This document shows positions 1-10,639 of a DNA stretch of 64,000 nt, one piece after another. Location: assembly GCF_020360975.1 (NCBI RefSeq), contig NW_025408667.1:11780001-11844000 (forward strand). Direction: 5' to 3'. The DNA comes from Hirsutella rhossiliensis (taxonomy: Eukaryota; Ascomycota; Sordariomycetes; Hypocreales; Ophiocordycipitaceae). Below the pieces are notes generated by a model, which ran no database searches, was not told the origin of the DNA, and worked only from the letters and a program-made list of their open reading frames with translations. Every line of letters begins with the position of its first letter. The stretch's first letter is position 1. The position numbers and the translations under genes were made by a program.

Positions 1-171
1 ACGAGATATTTAAGGACTAGGTTACTACCATTCTAAGGGCTGGTGAAAATATAACAATTCAGCACTCCTCCACGGCTGGTTGCTTGCTCCTCCGGATATT
101 GTGAATCCGCTGTCGCTTATGCCCTTGCCCATGGCTTTGCCATCTTCTTTTAGGCGCTCGACATTCTGTAC

Positions 172-762
172 TTACACCCCCGGATATCCCGCCGTGGTCT
201 CTCCGCTCGCATTGCCTGGTGTGTCGTGACGAGTCCGAAGGAGAAGACTGAGAAAGGCTGATAGTAATTCTAACAGGCTTGCAGAGAGGAGGTCAAGTTC
301 CATCTCAACCTGTTTGCCTTGTTCGTTCTCGACTGTACCTCTGGCCTCTACTCGATGGCAAGTATCGGATACAGTGACTCGAAAAACGAGCCCAGTAGGA
401 GGACGATTCTCCTTGTCATCGTCGCAAAAGGAAGAGTAACCACTCTCTTCAAGATCGCTAGGTGCAAACAAGGGCTGAATATTTTGTGTAGGTGACACTG
501 CAATCTCGTCTTGCGGATATTTGTCTCGACAGTTTGTGCCGTTGAGTTGGCTTTCGGTATCCGAGAATTCTGATGTGGGCGAGGTAGGACAAAGAAGCAT
601 ATCGAGAGCACGAAGATGACCAGTTTGTCCACAGGCAATCGATTCAGTGGAACTCATATTCCCCTGCATAGTCGAGGTAGTGTCAGTCGACATGGCGGGA
701 AGGAGGGCCTCGTTGGCTTTCGGAGAATTGCAAGAAAATGGGAGATATGGAAACCGGGACAA
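172..762 (-). CDS. Hypothetical Ser/Thr-rich protein
   Basis: I do not recognise this 196-codon frame. Seen: the N-terminal half is rich in Ser, Thr and Glu, there is a KEN tripeptide at residues 117-119 followed by RPP (KEN boxes are degradation signals in cell-cycle proteins, but a single match is weak), and residues 156-176 form a Leu-rich hydrophobic stretch. The chosen Met is simply the first in frame; the true start could be further upstream or on another exon. Neighbouring DNA has no identifiable gene. It may be a real small gene, a C-terminal exon, or a chance frame. Confidence 0.3.
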   Translation of the reverse strand: MSRFPYLPFSCNSPKANEALLPAMSTDTTSTMQGNMSSTESIACGQTGHLRALDMLLCPTSPTSEFSDTESQLNGTNCRDKYPQDEIAVSPTQNIQPLFAPSDLEESGYSSFCDDDKENRPPTGLVFRVTVSDTCHRVEARGTVENEQGKQVEMELDLLSASLLELLSAFLSLLLRTRHDTPGNASGETTAGYPGV

Positions 763-1794
763 AGGGGGGTGGTGCCTACCTCCTTTACTTTCTACACGAG
801 TATGAGACGGGCTGCCTTGGCCGGGACGAGCGCCAGCGAATCATCCCGAGAATCCCCAAGGCGCAGCTTTGGCCATCTCATTGCACATATTGTCGGGTGG
901 GATCATGCGCCTTCCTCCACTTCCGGGCTGTGGTCCGTTGTTGCTTCGCTGACGCCTGCCGGCCACCCTGAGATGGTTTATGCGTCTTTGACCAGGTTCA
1001 GCTTCTGCATCAATGCACCGATCGCATCCGCTAATGCTGCAAAATTACGAGTAGCCAACTTCTCCGTAGGTGCAGGGGCGAACCGAATCGTGCAGACTAG
1101 TCCGCAGCCTCCCTGCGCCGGGGTTCAGGAGGAACGCGAGGCAGGACTTGTCCGTTAATTCCTCTTCCTCGTCGTTGACCCAATATATGACAATGTACAT
1201 GTACATGCCTGGGAAGTGTCGGGGGTGGCGAAGCTTGCAGCGGAGGGAGCCTCGCGACAAGGGGAGGGCTGCCCACGTCGGCATCAACTTCGGGAAGATG
1301 ACGGCGACCTTCGCGATACCTACATTTGCATCTAACGAGATAGCAATACTTCACAATGCATGAAAATTAGCCGCAGCTCCAATGGAGCGACTCTAGAGAG
1401 CCGTCAGGGACACCCCTTAGGGTGGGAAAACGAGACATGGCGATATTTACACGCTCCGCTTGCTAGACGCCACCATAGACTGCTGGTTTGTATGATTACC
1501 TGTCCGGCTTTCACGTCGTGTTTCCCAGCTCTGCTACCAACTACGTCTTCCATTCATTCCTTGACTCAACGCTTGACTTCTAGGTCGTGAGTATCTTGCG
1601 GCACTTACGGCTTACACGCGCTACTAAGAGCACATGCGAGAGCTCGTGGTAGCGAATCTAAACGAGACAATGTCACAACCTCGGCGTCCTCTTTTCGACT
1701 CCTACGCAAGTGCGAAAGGCTCTCCCGCCCAGCAAAAACCCAACCTACACGCCGAAGCCACGACAGCCGCTCCAAAGCCCGAGCGCCAGGACGA
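763..1794. other. No recognisable gene; contains a diverged repeat
   Basis: Short overlapping frames on both strands, none resembling a known family. About 80 bp at 1209-1295 (gcttgcag, then a cacgtcgg core) is recognisably similar to 6750-6830, which suggests a decayed dispersed repeat. Nothing else can be supported here. Confidence 0.4.
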
Positions 1795-1796
1795 TA

Positions 1797-3922
1797 CCAT
1801 GCCCCACCCCCCTTTCGGTAACACCCACCTTTCGGTAGCGCAATTGAAAAATTCTCCACCAAAAGTCTACCATTTGAACTACATGAAATATGATCAGAAC
1901 TTAACATTATAAACACAAAAATATCATTCCGTAGAGAAATGGACGCTCTTATATGTACCGGCGCTTTTTTCGATCACTGAAGCTGTCTCCACCTCTGAGA
2001 CCGCCTCCTCCTCTGTGTCAGAATTCAGCACAACGGCTATCTCTTGGCTTTTAATTGGGGAATGGCTTCCTCAGCCACCAAAGCTTCACTGAGAGTCATG
2101 AACCGTCTGTTCAGGTTCGGAATTGCTCTCCTCTTCTTGCCTCTCTGCAGCCGGGCCACTTCTTCCTCTAGCTTCGCGATTCTGTTGCTGTGCTCGGCAA
2201 GCGTCTGTTCTTGGGCTTCAAAGCCTCTAGCTATCACGGCGTATCGTCTCCGGGTGCCAGGAGTCTTGTTCTTTCCGAAATCGCGAATCTGGCGGCTGTT
2301 TCTTGGCGTATCATCCGAGCCAAAATGGCGCGGACTTTGGAGACGTCTCTACAATGTCCGCGTGAATTTCTGGATGCCGCAATGCCTTGGATCGTGAGAT
2401 CGGCCAATTCCCAGTGACCCTCCAGCCGGACAATATATTCTTTGCCGTCATTCCAACCTCGCGCGCTTTAGCATATGCCCGTATAAAATTGACCTTATGA
2501 ACAGGCGCAGAATCGGTCAAACAGGTCAATTTCTGAAGTTCTTTCCGGTAAGCTGCCTTGGAGGCATTGAATACACCGTTATCTAACGGCTGGAGGCCAT
2601 GAGAGCAGTGGGCAGGAAGGTAACAGCAATAAACGTTGTTCAAAAAGCATGTGGCCATCCATGCATCCTGGTCCCGGTTAACGGTAATTCCTACAGAGGT
2701 GGATAAAGAAACGCACCGTTGCATGACTTCCATGTCCATCTAATATGATCAGTCTAGCATCTGAGGCATCGGCTGGTCGCGTCTGGGGCAAATAGATCCT
2801 CTCAAGCCACTCAATAGCGATATGGTTGTCCGTCCATCCGTTGGGCGACGTTATGTAATGCCAGTCGGCTATTTTGCCGAATTCCGTCAAGAACCACTGT
2901 TTCTGAAGTTCTTTGCCCTTAAAGATAATGCCAGGGTAAGGACACGGCCGTCCGCGGTGATAGCTTCAATAAATGAGGTCCAGTTGCGGGACTGTGGCCC
3001 TTTCAGAAGGGCCTTCCGTTTTGGGTCTGCACTCCCAACCACAAGACTATCCAAACCTGGCAAAAGAGTCTGGTTAGTAAAAGTAATGAAAGACAAGCCA
3101 AATACTCACCAAAGCCAGACATAATACCGCCTTCGTCAACATTCACGGTATTTTCTGGTTTAATCCATCCATACTCCTTTTCCTGATATCGAAGAACCAG
3201 TGAACCGCACGAGGCGTAAAAGCATTAAATCGGTTAGCTTCCTGACGTCTCCCACGCTTGTTCTTGATGTCCGGATGGCGATTGATGAATTTAGAGACCC
3301 AGTTGCGCCCCACTGTCCGCTCGTTGTTCAGTTGCTTCATAAGAGCCTCCACACATGCGCGGATCTGACTGTGGGAGGAGCATAGCCGAGAGACTCTTGG
3401 CGGAGGATCCAAGAAACCAAGCGAGCTTCCTGAGACTTACTCAAGAGTTGACGAGGCTGGATCTGATCAGCCAGGGCTACCTGGCCTTTGAGTCTGTCGG
3501 AAATAGACTGCTGAGGTATGTCATACTTTTGGGCGGCGCGGTACTGCGACAAGCCGTTTTTGTGACATCAATTATCGCATTAGCTATAATATCCTCCGTA
3601 TAAATACTGAGGCCGCTTTAAGGTCATTTTGGTCATGTGGTGGAGGAATAACGAGAAGAATCATCGTCAGGAGGCGGAAGGAGATTAGGGGGTTGGATGG
3701 TAATTTCACGTGCAAGGTACGCACAGGCCACAGACCCCTGTACAAACATTCAACCATCGAAAAGTAGAATTCAATCAATCCTCTATCTACTCCAAGTGAC
3801 GGCTTGTGAATATCTTCAAAGCTGGCTGGAATCGGTGTAAGTGAAATTGATGGGTTTTGGTGGGGATATTTCCTAATGCGCTACCGAAAGGTGGGTGTTA
3901 CCGAAAGGGGGGTGGGGCATGG
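1797..3922 (-). mobile_element. Fot1/pogo-like DNA transposon (family 1), defective
   Basis: A 2126-bp element bounded by perfect 46-bp terminal inverted repeats (1797-1842 and 3877-3922) that start ccatgccccacccccc. TA dinucleotides at 1795-1796 and 3923-3924 are the expected Tc1/mariner-pogo target duplication. Similarity between the ends continues imperfectly beyond 46 bp. It carries one transposase on the minus strand, which is broken, so the copy could move only if the enzyme were supplied in trans. A 94-bp piece identical to its left end lies at 20869-20962. The intact termini and TSD suggest a fairly young insertion. Confidence 0.93.
2037..3627 (-). pseudogene. Fot1/pogo-like transposase, frameshifted
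   Basis: A cut-and-paste transposase would bind the TIRs and cut DNA in the nucleus. Order along the minus strand: likely ATG at 3627; pipsqueak-type helix-turn-helix (QYRAAQKYDIPQQSISDRLK, near 3550-3490); CENP-B/Tc5-type DNA-binding part with VGRNWVSKFINRHPDIK (3290-3240); DDE core with LIILDGHGSH (2715-2745) and LQPLDNGVF (about 2580); and a C-terminal coiled coil (EEEVARLQRGKKRR). These pieces lie in several frames separated by single-base shifts, including one near 3565 at an a-run. Family members are about 500-550 aa, which fits the span. Non-functional as read. Confidence 0.88.
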
Positions 3923-3924
3923 TA

Positions 3925-5139
3925 GTAAGAACGGCTTCGTGATATGTCATGGCGGCAGCGAACATTTACTGACGTGAATGGTATAGGGGAATCAGGCAAC
4001 GCCGCGGGCGAGTCGAACAATGCGACTCAGCACAAGCCCCAGATGGCACAAATCGAAGAGGCCATGAAATCTCAATCCGAGGGCCTCCGTCAGACATCCA
4101 GTCGCTTACCCAGCACGCATACGGAGGTCCCTACCGTCACCTTCCAAACAATTATCTTTGGTATCATGCGGCAACTTTTCAAAGAGATTGAAGAGAATTC
4201 GGAGAGAGCACGCGTATTTGCGCAAGAGTGCTCATCAACACTATCACCTCGGATCTCCAGGCGATTGCACAGTTTCAGGGACAGCTTGGATCCCCAAACA
4301 CACTCGGGGAGACCCTCCATACCCTGTGGCCGAGAACATGGAGATTTCTCGTCGGAATGTCCTCTACGAAGACGGCTGTTTTGATCGCGAGGACGGAGAA
4401 CGCATTTGTAAGTTGTCCCAGAAGCAACCCGGATTGGGAACTAACCCGAGCAGCGACGGCTTTTTCAAGCTGTTGAGAAGACAGCTAAGGAATGGACCTT
4501 ATAAAACTAAAGAGATATGCGAGTGAAAGCTTGAGAGAAATGGACGAAGATGCCACGGCGAGAACGAGCATGTAATAATATAAACTCGTCTTCTAACACT
4601 GGCTACTGCTACCTTGCGTTGCGCCGTAGCTACATTGCTGTACGCCGTCGCAGTAGAGAACACTACAAAATAGATCATTGAAATTAAAGTTGGAGGTCGC
4701 CTGTCTATGACCTCTTTTTGCGGAATTCGCGAGGAATCCTGAACTACTAAGCATTCCGCGCCAGACAATGTCACACTCTCCATTGTACTTCGTAAGTCGC
4801 TGCCCCTCGATCGGCTGGGGTGGACAGTCAGCGAGGCGCATGAGGACGTGCGCATGAGGACGTGTAGTTATTTGAGACGCCGAAATGCATATCCAACCGT
4901 CACCTGTCCAAATATCCGTGAAGGCTGCAAAGGCTGCGCCATGGTTTGCATGCGTCTCGAGTGATCGGAGCCGCTGGAGCAATTCTTCCAGCTCTTCCCC
5001 CCAACTCTCTATGACTTGTTAATTTCGCATTTCTCGTTCTCTTACACGCTCACAGATATTCTACTTGGAGACGCTTATTTTACAATCCTTTCCCGTTCAT
5101 TAGTCAAGGAGGGCGGCCCCAAACAAGCTTGCAAGCCAA
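3925..5139. other. No confident gene; one weak ORF
   Basis: A 146-codon plus-strand frame (3944-4384) has a polar, possibly coiled-coil start and continues in another frame to about 4476, so at best it is a broken or intron-containing gene that I cannot identify. The part from 4550 to 5139 shows only antisense and short frames. The last 100 bp before 5140 probably include the promoter and leader of the bZIP gene. Confidence 0.35.
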
Positions 5140-5989
5140 ATGTCAACCCTCGCGGTAAGTGACATCAACCCAGGTGATACCGTAGACTGGAACGGCCTTA
5201 ACTAACAGCAGAGTCCCTTTCTCTTTCTCTGCTCTAGCGCGAGAACAAATTAGCCCGAATTCGAGACAACCAGAGGAGATCGCGCGCCCGACGGAGAGAA
5301 TATGTCCAGGACCTCAAACGGCGACTCAGAGAATACGAGACTCAGGGCATCGAGGCCTCTACCGAGGTCCAGATGGCCGCGAGAAGAGTAGCCGAGGAGA
5401 ACAAGCAGCTCAGGAGCTCCTCAACAGGCATGGCATTAGCGACGACCAAATAACCCGTTTCTTGCAGTCGGGCACCTTGCCACTTGATTCCAACCAAGGC
5501 CAACCCTTTCACGCCGAAGACCCTAGTGCCGCTGTCCAGTCGCTACAACGGCTCCTGATGCCGCGACAACTGGCCAGTCTAGATGAAGACTTCTCCCTAT
5601 ATTTGTCGGGACAGTCGATTCGGAACCCCTCCACCACCGAGGGGTCGACGACAAGTTCGTCCGTCTGGGAGCCGTCGCAGCTCGTGACGTCCTCGTACGG
5701 CTATCAACATCACATGGGCATGGCTACTGCAGTCATGGAATCGGCTGTTCATTCTCCGTATCCACCGACAACCCCATTGAGTCGCGCGAGCACCACGCGA
5801 CAAGGCTGCGTCTATGGCGGGCAACCGTCCCCGTCGATGCACGACAGTCCCGGCCAAGCCATGGTAACAACACAGCCTACGTCTACTGGCGGCCGTACGG
5901 TAATGCACTTGCATTATTCTGTGCCGACTTATCCAAACGCAGTGGTACCGCATTATGATTCCCTAGGAGCACCTGCTGACACGCGTTGA
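5140..5989 (+). pseudogene. Fungal bZIP transcription factor with one frameshift
   Basis: Predicted nuclear DNA-binding regulator. Exon 1 encodes only MSTLA (5140-5154). A GT-AG intron follows (5155-5237, gtaagt...ctctag after a pyrimidine tract). Exon 2 opens with the basic region RIRDNQRRSRARRREYVQDL, then a coiled coil with heptad Leu/Val/Ala ending in AEENKQL, and a conserved segment LLNRHGISDDQITRFL seen in a fungal bZIP group. The rest is a Ser/Thr/Pro/Gln-rich tail to the stop at 5989, total about 255 aa. Near 5412-5416 the reading frame must shift by one (cagctcaggagctc), so the zipper and tail are out of frame with the basic region. This may be true decay or a sequencing indel. No cluster partners lie nearby. 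Confidence 0.72.
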
Positions 5990-7563
5990 CGAGGGTCTGC
6001 AGGGCGTATCGCCGATTCCATTGGTTGTTTTAAATATATATTGAAGATTGGCACTGTTGGCCATGCCCTTACCGATTCACTAAAGCTTTTGATATCCTTC
6101 TGTCTGTGGACCAGGGCAGCCCCGTTAGGGAGGACCTGGAAAAGGGATTCCTGGCCTCTGTAGCAGTAACGCATCAGGACTTCCTGAGTAAGGAAAGCTA
6201 CCCCTTTATGCGTGGGCACAGCCAAGTATGCACGGGTAGAGCCCCATACTCAGGAAGTCTCCAGAACTCCCTAAGGCCTCCTGTATAAATAGCCCCTTCA
6301 GACTGCCCCTTTAGAGATAGAACATGCATCTTGAATCTAGCTGTGGTGACCCCCTTTTTCCGATGTGTATTGACACAACATTTCACCAACACCGTCATAT
6401 AAGAGTAGAACAGACTTCCCGATTCCCTGTCGAGCTTCATTGTAGCCCCTGATGTGAGCTCCAGCAAATCAGGCCACCCTTCCATCAGATAATGCTCATC
6501 CTTGGCTGGAACACCGTCAGATTCTGCATCTATGCGCCGGTCATCCGACTCATCCTCTCTAACGTCATCAGCAAGCCAACTACCAAGCAAGAGTAGGGAC
6601 AGACTTCCAAAGTGATTAGGTGGTCTTAGGCCAGACTAGCCCACAGGATCCCCCGTAGTGAGGGTCAGGGGGTGGACCTGAGGCAGGTTCACCCCCTGAT
6701 CTCTACTCCCTCAGCTTAGTCCGAAGCAGGGCAATACATATTGAAGTAACGGAAAGTGGCGAGGCTTGCAGGGAGGCTGCCTGCGTGGCAAGGGGCAGGA
6801 TGCTCACGTCGGGATTAACAGCTTCAAGGAGCGGGTCAAGTTGGTGAACAGGTGGTTGCACGACGTGATGGTCACATTGCGTCTCCAATCTGCAAGGCAT
6901 GGTCGGTCGCATCTCGGAGAGGATTCGTAGGAAGGGAAGGTCGGCCCCAGGATCGTGCCCGGGGAAGCCGGTATGACCAGAGGGCGGTCTGAGGGGCGGT
7001 CTCGACTCGGGCTAGAGCCGGCGTAGCTACCCGCTCCGTGGTGTCGTTGGCTGGGATATTTAACGCCGGGGAGAAGGGGGTGTAGGGGGAAAGTTTGCAA
7101 TGGAGGGGGCGTGGGAGAGGTGCAAGACGACGATGAGGCCGGATTCTGGCCACTTGATGCACCTCATATTGCCTTGTTGCTCTAGCCTGTAGCATCAGCG
7201 AGATATACTGTATCCTGCACGGCTGAATGAAAAGAGACGTGCAAAGAGGCTGGGGAAGGCGAAATTGACAGGGAAGGATGGGTGCGACGGGAACCGCGAT
7301 GCCCATATCGGCACAACGGGAGTAAGAAGTAGTACCTCAATGAGACATGCGTTGCATTTGGGACAAGAACTGGGCGTAATGGTTGGAGTTTTGGTTACCT
7401 CCAATCATCCAGCCAGCCCTGACGACCGTGACGCGCGCACTGCAATACAACCGTGGTTCTCTCCAAGTCAGGAAGCTTTGCCTCGCCAGCTCTGTTCTCA
7501 TCCACTCGCCATCAATCACAGGCTTCATTTCCCGCCTCCATTATTTCCAAATTTCACTCTACT
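5990..7563. other. No recognisable gene
   Basis: Holds a 130-codon minus-strand frame (6198-6590; acidic start, no known motif), several overlapping minus-strand frames at 6700-7400 with no family signature, and a diverged copy (6750-6830) of the repeat at 1209-1295. The nested frames in all three phases from 6870 to 7400 suggest GC-rich chance ORFs, not genes. The 7400-7563 stretch may hold the leader of the kinase-like pseudogene. Confidence 0.35.
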
Positions 7564-8541
7564 ATGTGCTCTATTTTTGAGCAAAATATGACAACATGGC
7601 ACGACAAGGACGGCGACAACAAAACGACGGAAGAAAGCCAAAGCGGACGCGGAGCAAATCTTCTCGAATTAGGGCCCCGGAAGACTACAGCCACCTCTAG
7701 ATGTGCTGATGGTCTATTCGACGAGGACATGGACGTTCAAGACGGACTTCCGCCTTGCCATGGTCCGAAGTTGCATCCCTCTGCACTCGCCAACGCATCG
7801 ATCACCTGGAAAGATATGCTCGATGACCACTTGGAACCATATTCGGGCCACTCTGAGATCATGGCACATGTTTTCAAGGTTGAGATCGAGTCTAAGCACT
7901 ACGCTTTGAAGGTGGTAAGTAGTGGTGAGGAGCTGTGGCAGCTCGAGAGGTTAACTATGCCTTAGTTTATGCCGTACGATATTTCGTATGACTACCACCA
8001 ATTTTACACTGCGGGTATCCGCTGCACTGAAGAAGAGTTGGAATGGCATGTTATGCCCTTTTACTCAGAATGCCGCGCATACGGTCGAATCAAGCAGGCG
8101 CAAGACAGGCGATTACTGCCGCATCAAGTTGCAGTTCCATGCCACGGCTTTATTTCCACTTGGAGGAAAAGACATCCGAAAACTGGAGGATGAGTGGAAC
8201 CTTGATTTCAGTGTTGAACAGGACAACGCCCTAGAAACACCAATCCGTCCGATCTATGCCATTGTTGAAGATCTTGCAAGTGCAGGTTCCGGGTCAGTGT
8301 CAAAAGCTTGCCGCGCAACCTACGAGATCTGCGATCTTTACACTCGATGGGGATATTTGTCCGTGATATAAAGGAAGATAACTATAGAGATGGGAAGCTT
8401 GTTGATTTCGGAACTGCTTGGACTGAACCGCACGTTATATTGAACCACTACGATAGGTGTATGCATTTTGATGCGGTGGAGGAGAGGGTGGGGGATTTGG
8501 CGATGTTTGATGATATGGCCAACGGGCAACGGCATCGCTAA
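7564..8541 (+). pseudogene. Protein-kinase-like (FTA2-like) pseudogene
   Basis: Resembles the large group of fungal kinase-fold proteins often annotated as Sim4/FTA2-like. Exon 1 carries a glycine-loop-like region and the Lys strand HVFKVEIESKHYALKV. A 51-bp GT-AG intron (7915-7965) separates it from exon 2 starting FMPYDISYDYHQFY. The conserved PFYSECRAYGRI block follows, then a catalytic-loop-like FVRDIKEDNY and a DFG-like VDFGTAWTEPH. Two frameshifts are needed, near 8157 (one extra base before the LGGKDIRK segment) and between about 8300 and 8330. The start is uncertain; a Met at 7564 or 7453 is possible. Canonical HRD is VRD and the role, if any, is unknown. Adjacent transposon debris begins about 100 bp downstream. 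Confidence 0.6.
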
Positions 8542-8669
8542 CCTTCGCAAGGTCAGCGCCATGAAGAACCGGGACTACTGTCATAAGTTGCCCAGTCGTC
8601 TAAAGGATTCGGACGAGTTTAAAAGCCTATAGCGGCGTGTAACAAGCATTGGGCCGGCTATGCTTTTTA

Positions 8670-9343
8670 TCAATGTCGTGAAGGACGATGACTTGAGAAG
8701 CGAATCTTGCTTAGGTGCAAGGTCGGAAGGCATGGCTTCCCGCAGTCGCAGGAGGAGCCTATTCCGCACCACCTGTCGAAGGCGCCCTGTATGTCCATCA
8801 TGATCAACGTGGCAATATCGCCCTGGTCGTGAAGCAATGCTAACGCTAGGTCGAGCGCTGAGCATTTGGGCAGGCCACCGCGTGCTGGCTGTGGATGGCC
8901 CTTTGCGTGATCGCGACCCAGGCCAGACGGCGGGCTATCAGACGCTCGAGTCCTTGCCGAGGCAGGCCAGGAGGGAGATGGGCCTCCAGCCTCTTGGGCA
9001 GATAAGTCCCTCCTGCCCGGTTTGGGGATCATCACTACCTCCGCCAGGCGGTAGCAGACCGGGTGGTGGCCCTGGTGTATGCAGCCCTTATACAATTCCC
9101 TCACCGCTTCGCCGAATGTGGCTCCAGATCCGACGCAACATCCGAACTGTGATGCCGTCGACTCCGGGAGATGTTTCCAGTGGAAGTGCACGAGTGAGCC
9201 GCGTCGGCGAGCACGACGCTGCAGTCGAGGGTCCTCTGCCGGACCTCCGGCGCCTAGGGGTCCGTGATGTCGTCTGCAGTCACGCGCCTCTCCAGGATCT
9301 CTGTCCGAAGCACGTTTGCCTTCTCCGTCTGGGTCTCATAGAA
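8670..9343 (-). pseudogene. LINE ORF2 reverse-transcriptase fragment
   Basis: Minus-strand frames give the region before the RT fingers (FYETQTEKANVLRTEIL, 9340-9290), then VVMIPKPGRRDLS (about 9035-8995), the HPQ..ALPKCSALDLALAL region (about 8890) and the first RT catalytic strand MMDIQGAFD (about 8795-8770), where the Asp binds metal in active enzymes. Frameshifts separate the blocks, and the YxDD-containing palm half is absent. The order and spacing match Tad-type elements of ascomycetes. A 176-codon plus-strand frame over the same DNA is antisense to this and is not a gene. Confidence 0.75.
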
Positions 9344-9552
9344 CGTTTTGTGACGGTCACGGACTGAGCCAGAAGGCTGTGGACTCTATTACGAAGATTC
9401 TACTCTGAAGAAGAGAAAGGAGAACAGAACAATACAGCCGGGTGTCCTCTCCCTAAATATGTCTTCCGTACGTGTGGGCCGTGGCTTAACAACATGTGGG
9501 TCATGTACGCAAACGGGGTGTGACGGTGCTCAACGAAAGCCGTCACACGTTT
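9344..9552 (+). repeat. Solo LTR (family TGTGACGG) with TSD cgttt
   Basis: LTR at 9349-9547 (199 bp) starts tgtgacggtcacggactgag and ends with the inverted ccgtcaca. The 5-bp duplication cgttt lies immediately on both sides (9344-9348 and 9548-9552). It matches the LTRs of the small element in the MFS gene (38031 onward and 40808-41000) with scattered differences. A lone LTR with its TSD is the product of recombination between the two LTRs of a once complete element. It sits between ORF1 and ORF2 of the LINE relic, so it is younger than that LINE. Confidence 0.92.
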
Positions 9553-9555
9553 CGC

Positions 9556-10630
9556 CTACTTGTATAGGCGGCCTGAACGGACTCGCCTTCTCGGCCACCG
9601 CATGATATTGCATACATCATCGTCACTCTCGGCGCCTTCCAGAACCATATTGACTTGCTGATATTGCTGAGAACCGATATTCCTTACGGCGTACTTTTCG
9701 ATCTTGGTGAGCCGCACGAGTTGGCCGTGTGAGCGCCTGGGTCTGGCAGGGTACTCCTTATGGTCGGTCTGTCGGAAAGGGTTCGGCGCAGTTCGCGCAC
9801 CTCTGCGGGTGCTTGCAGTCGTTATCACGGTGGTCTTTCCCGCCACATCGTCGGCGGGCCTGCTTTCGGTCGCAGGCGTAGCGGGAGTGGTGATCCCAAT
9901 CTTGGCGATCAGTCGGGCTAGTCGGCTGGTGCCCAAGAGCCGCCACCTCCTCTGTATCGCCGCCTCGAAGGACACAGTCATCGTCACAGTAGGCTGGTCG
10001 CGACGGAGCGTTCGGAGTGTCTCTTAGCAACATGGAGCATCAATTGGTTCGGCGCCTGTCTGGGGCTTGATCCCTTTGATAGCTTGGCCAGTCCACGGCC
10101 CCCCATATATCCGTGAGCTGCCTCGGGCAGTCAGCCACAGCGTAAGTGTGCCACTTCTGGAAGCCTTCAACCGCTCCGAGGCGGGCCGGGCCGCCCAGTC
10201 GTCCTGCCGTTCCACAAGCAGGTCCCTCGCCTCCCGGTCTGAGGCCCGAATAACCCATCCAGTCTTCACCCGGGCGATCTGTGGCATGCGTTCTATCCCT
10301 AGGTTGAGAGTCTTAGCTACGTGAGCTCTGATGGCATGTCCCTGGTAGCCCCATGCTGGGGACTTGTCGTCGAGCCGCATGAAGACACGCAGGTCATCCT
10401 TGTATGTATGTATGTATGTGTATTTCACCCGGAGGATTTCTCCTATAGGGCCTAGACGTAAAAGCTACTGACATTTCAATACATTAATGCGTAACACCTT
10501 AAGCCCCACGGACAGGTCATCCTTAGGCGGCTGGACCGGAGGCGTTTCGGGGCCGTGGGTCGAGGCGGACCGGCAGGGGCCCCTGCCTGCACCATCCCCT
10601 TCTGGGCCATAGCGGCGTAGGTCGGTGTGG
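9556..10630 (-). pseudogene. LINE ORF1 (gag-like) fragment with CCHC knuckles
   Basis: Nucleic-acid-binding protein of a Tad-like LINE, in pieces. From its 5' end on the minus strand: TPTYAAMAQKG (about 10620), then PPKDDL interrupted by the inserted LINE tail, resuming as KDDLRVFMRLDDKSPAWGYQ (10400-10340) and VKTGWVIRASDREARDLL (10270-10220), and finally a Cys/His-rich part CADC..-like with CGGKDHRDNDCKHPQRCANC (about 9850-9770), which corresponds to zinc knuckles. Single-base shifts occur throughout the second half. No independent function is expected. Confidence 0.72.
10402..10512 (-). mobile_element. 111-bp 5'-truncated LINE tail with 12-bp TSD
   Basis: The segment ends, on its own strand, in a (cata)n microsatellite, and its sequence is almost identical to the 3' end of the LINE at 57056-57937 (57835-57937). 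The 12-mer caggtcatcctt flanks it on both sides (10390-10401 and 10513-10524). That is the hallmark of target-primed reverse transcription with extreme 5' truncation. It interrupts the ORF1 codons for KDDL of the host LINE. Confidence 0.88.
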
Positions 10631-10639
10631 TCCCGTCTG

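Larger units (their letters stand above)
8665..10639 (-). mobile_element. Tad-like LINE relic (non-LTR retrotransposon)
   Basis: A decayed LINE lying 5'-to-3' on the minus strand: ORF1 (gag-like) from about 10630 to 9556, then part of ORF2 from about 9340 to 8665. The endonuclease part that should start ORF2 is missing. Two later insertions split it: a solo LTR (9349-9547) and a 111-bp tail of another LINE (10402-10512). Both ORFs carry frameshifts. The 3' end is lost; reading past LREAMPSDLA the sequence no longer resembles a LINE. It is immobile now, but the nested insertions make it a useful relative clock. Confidence 0.8.

Noticed and set aside
8837..9367. 176-codon plus-strand ORF
   Set aside because: It is antisense to the LINE reverse-transcriptase fragment, which has recognisable motifs on the other strand.
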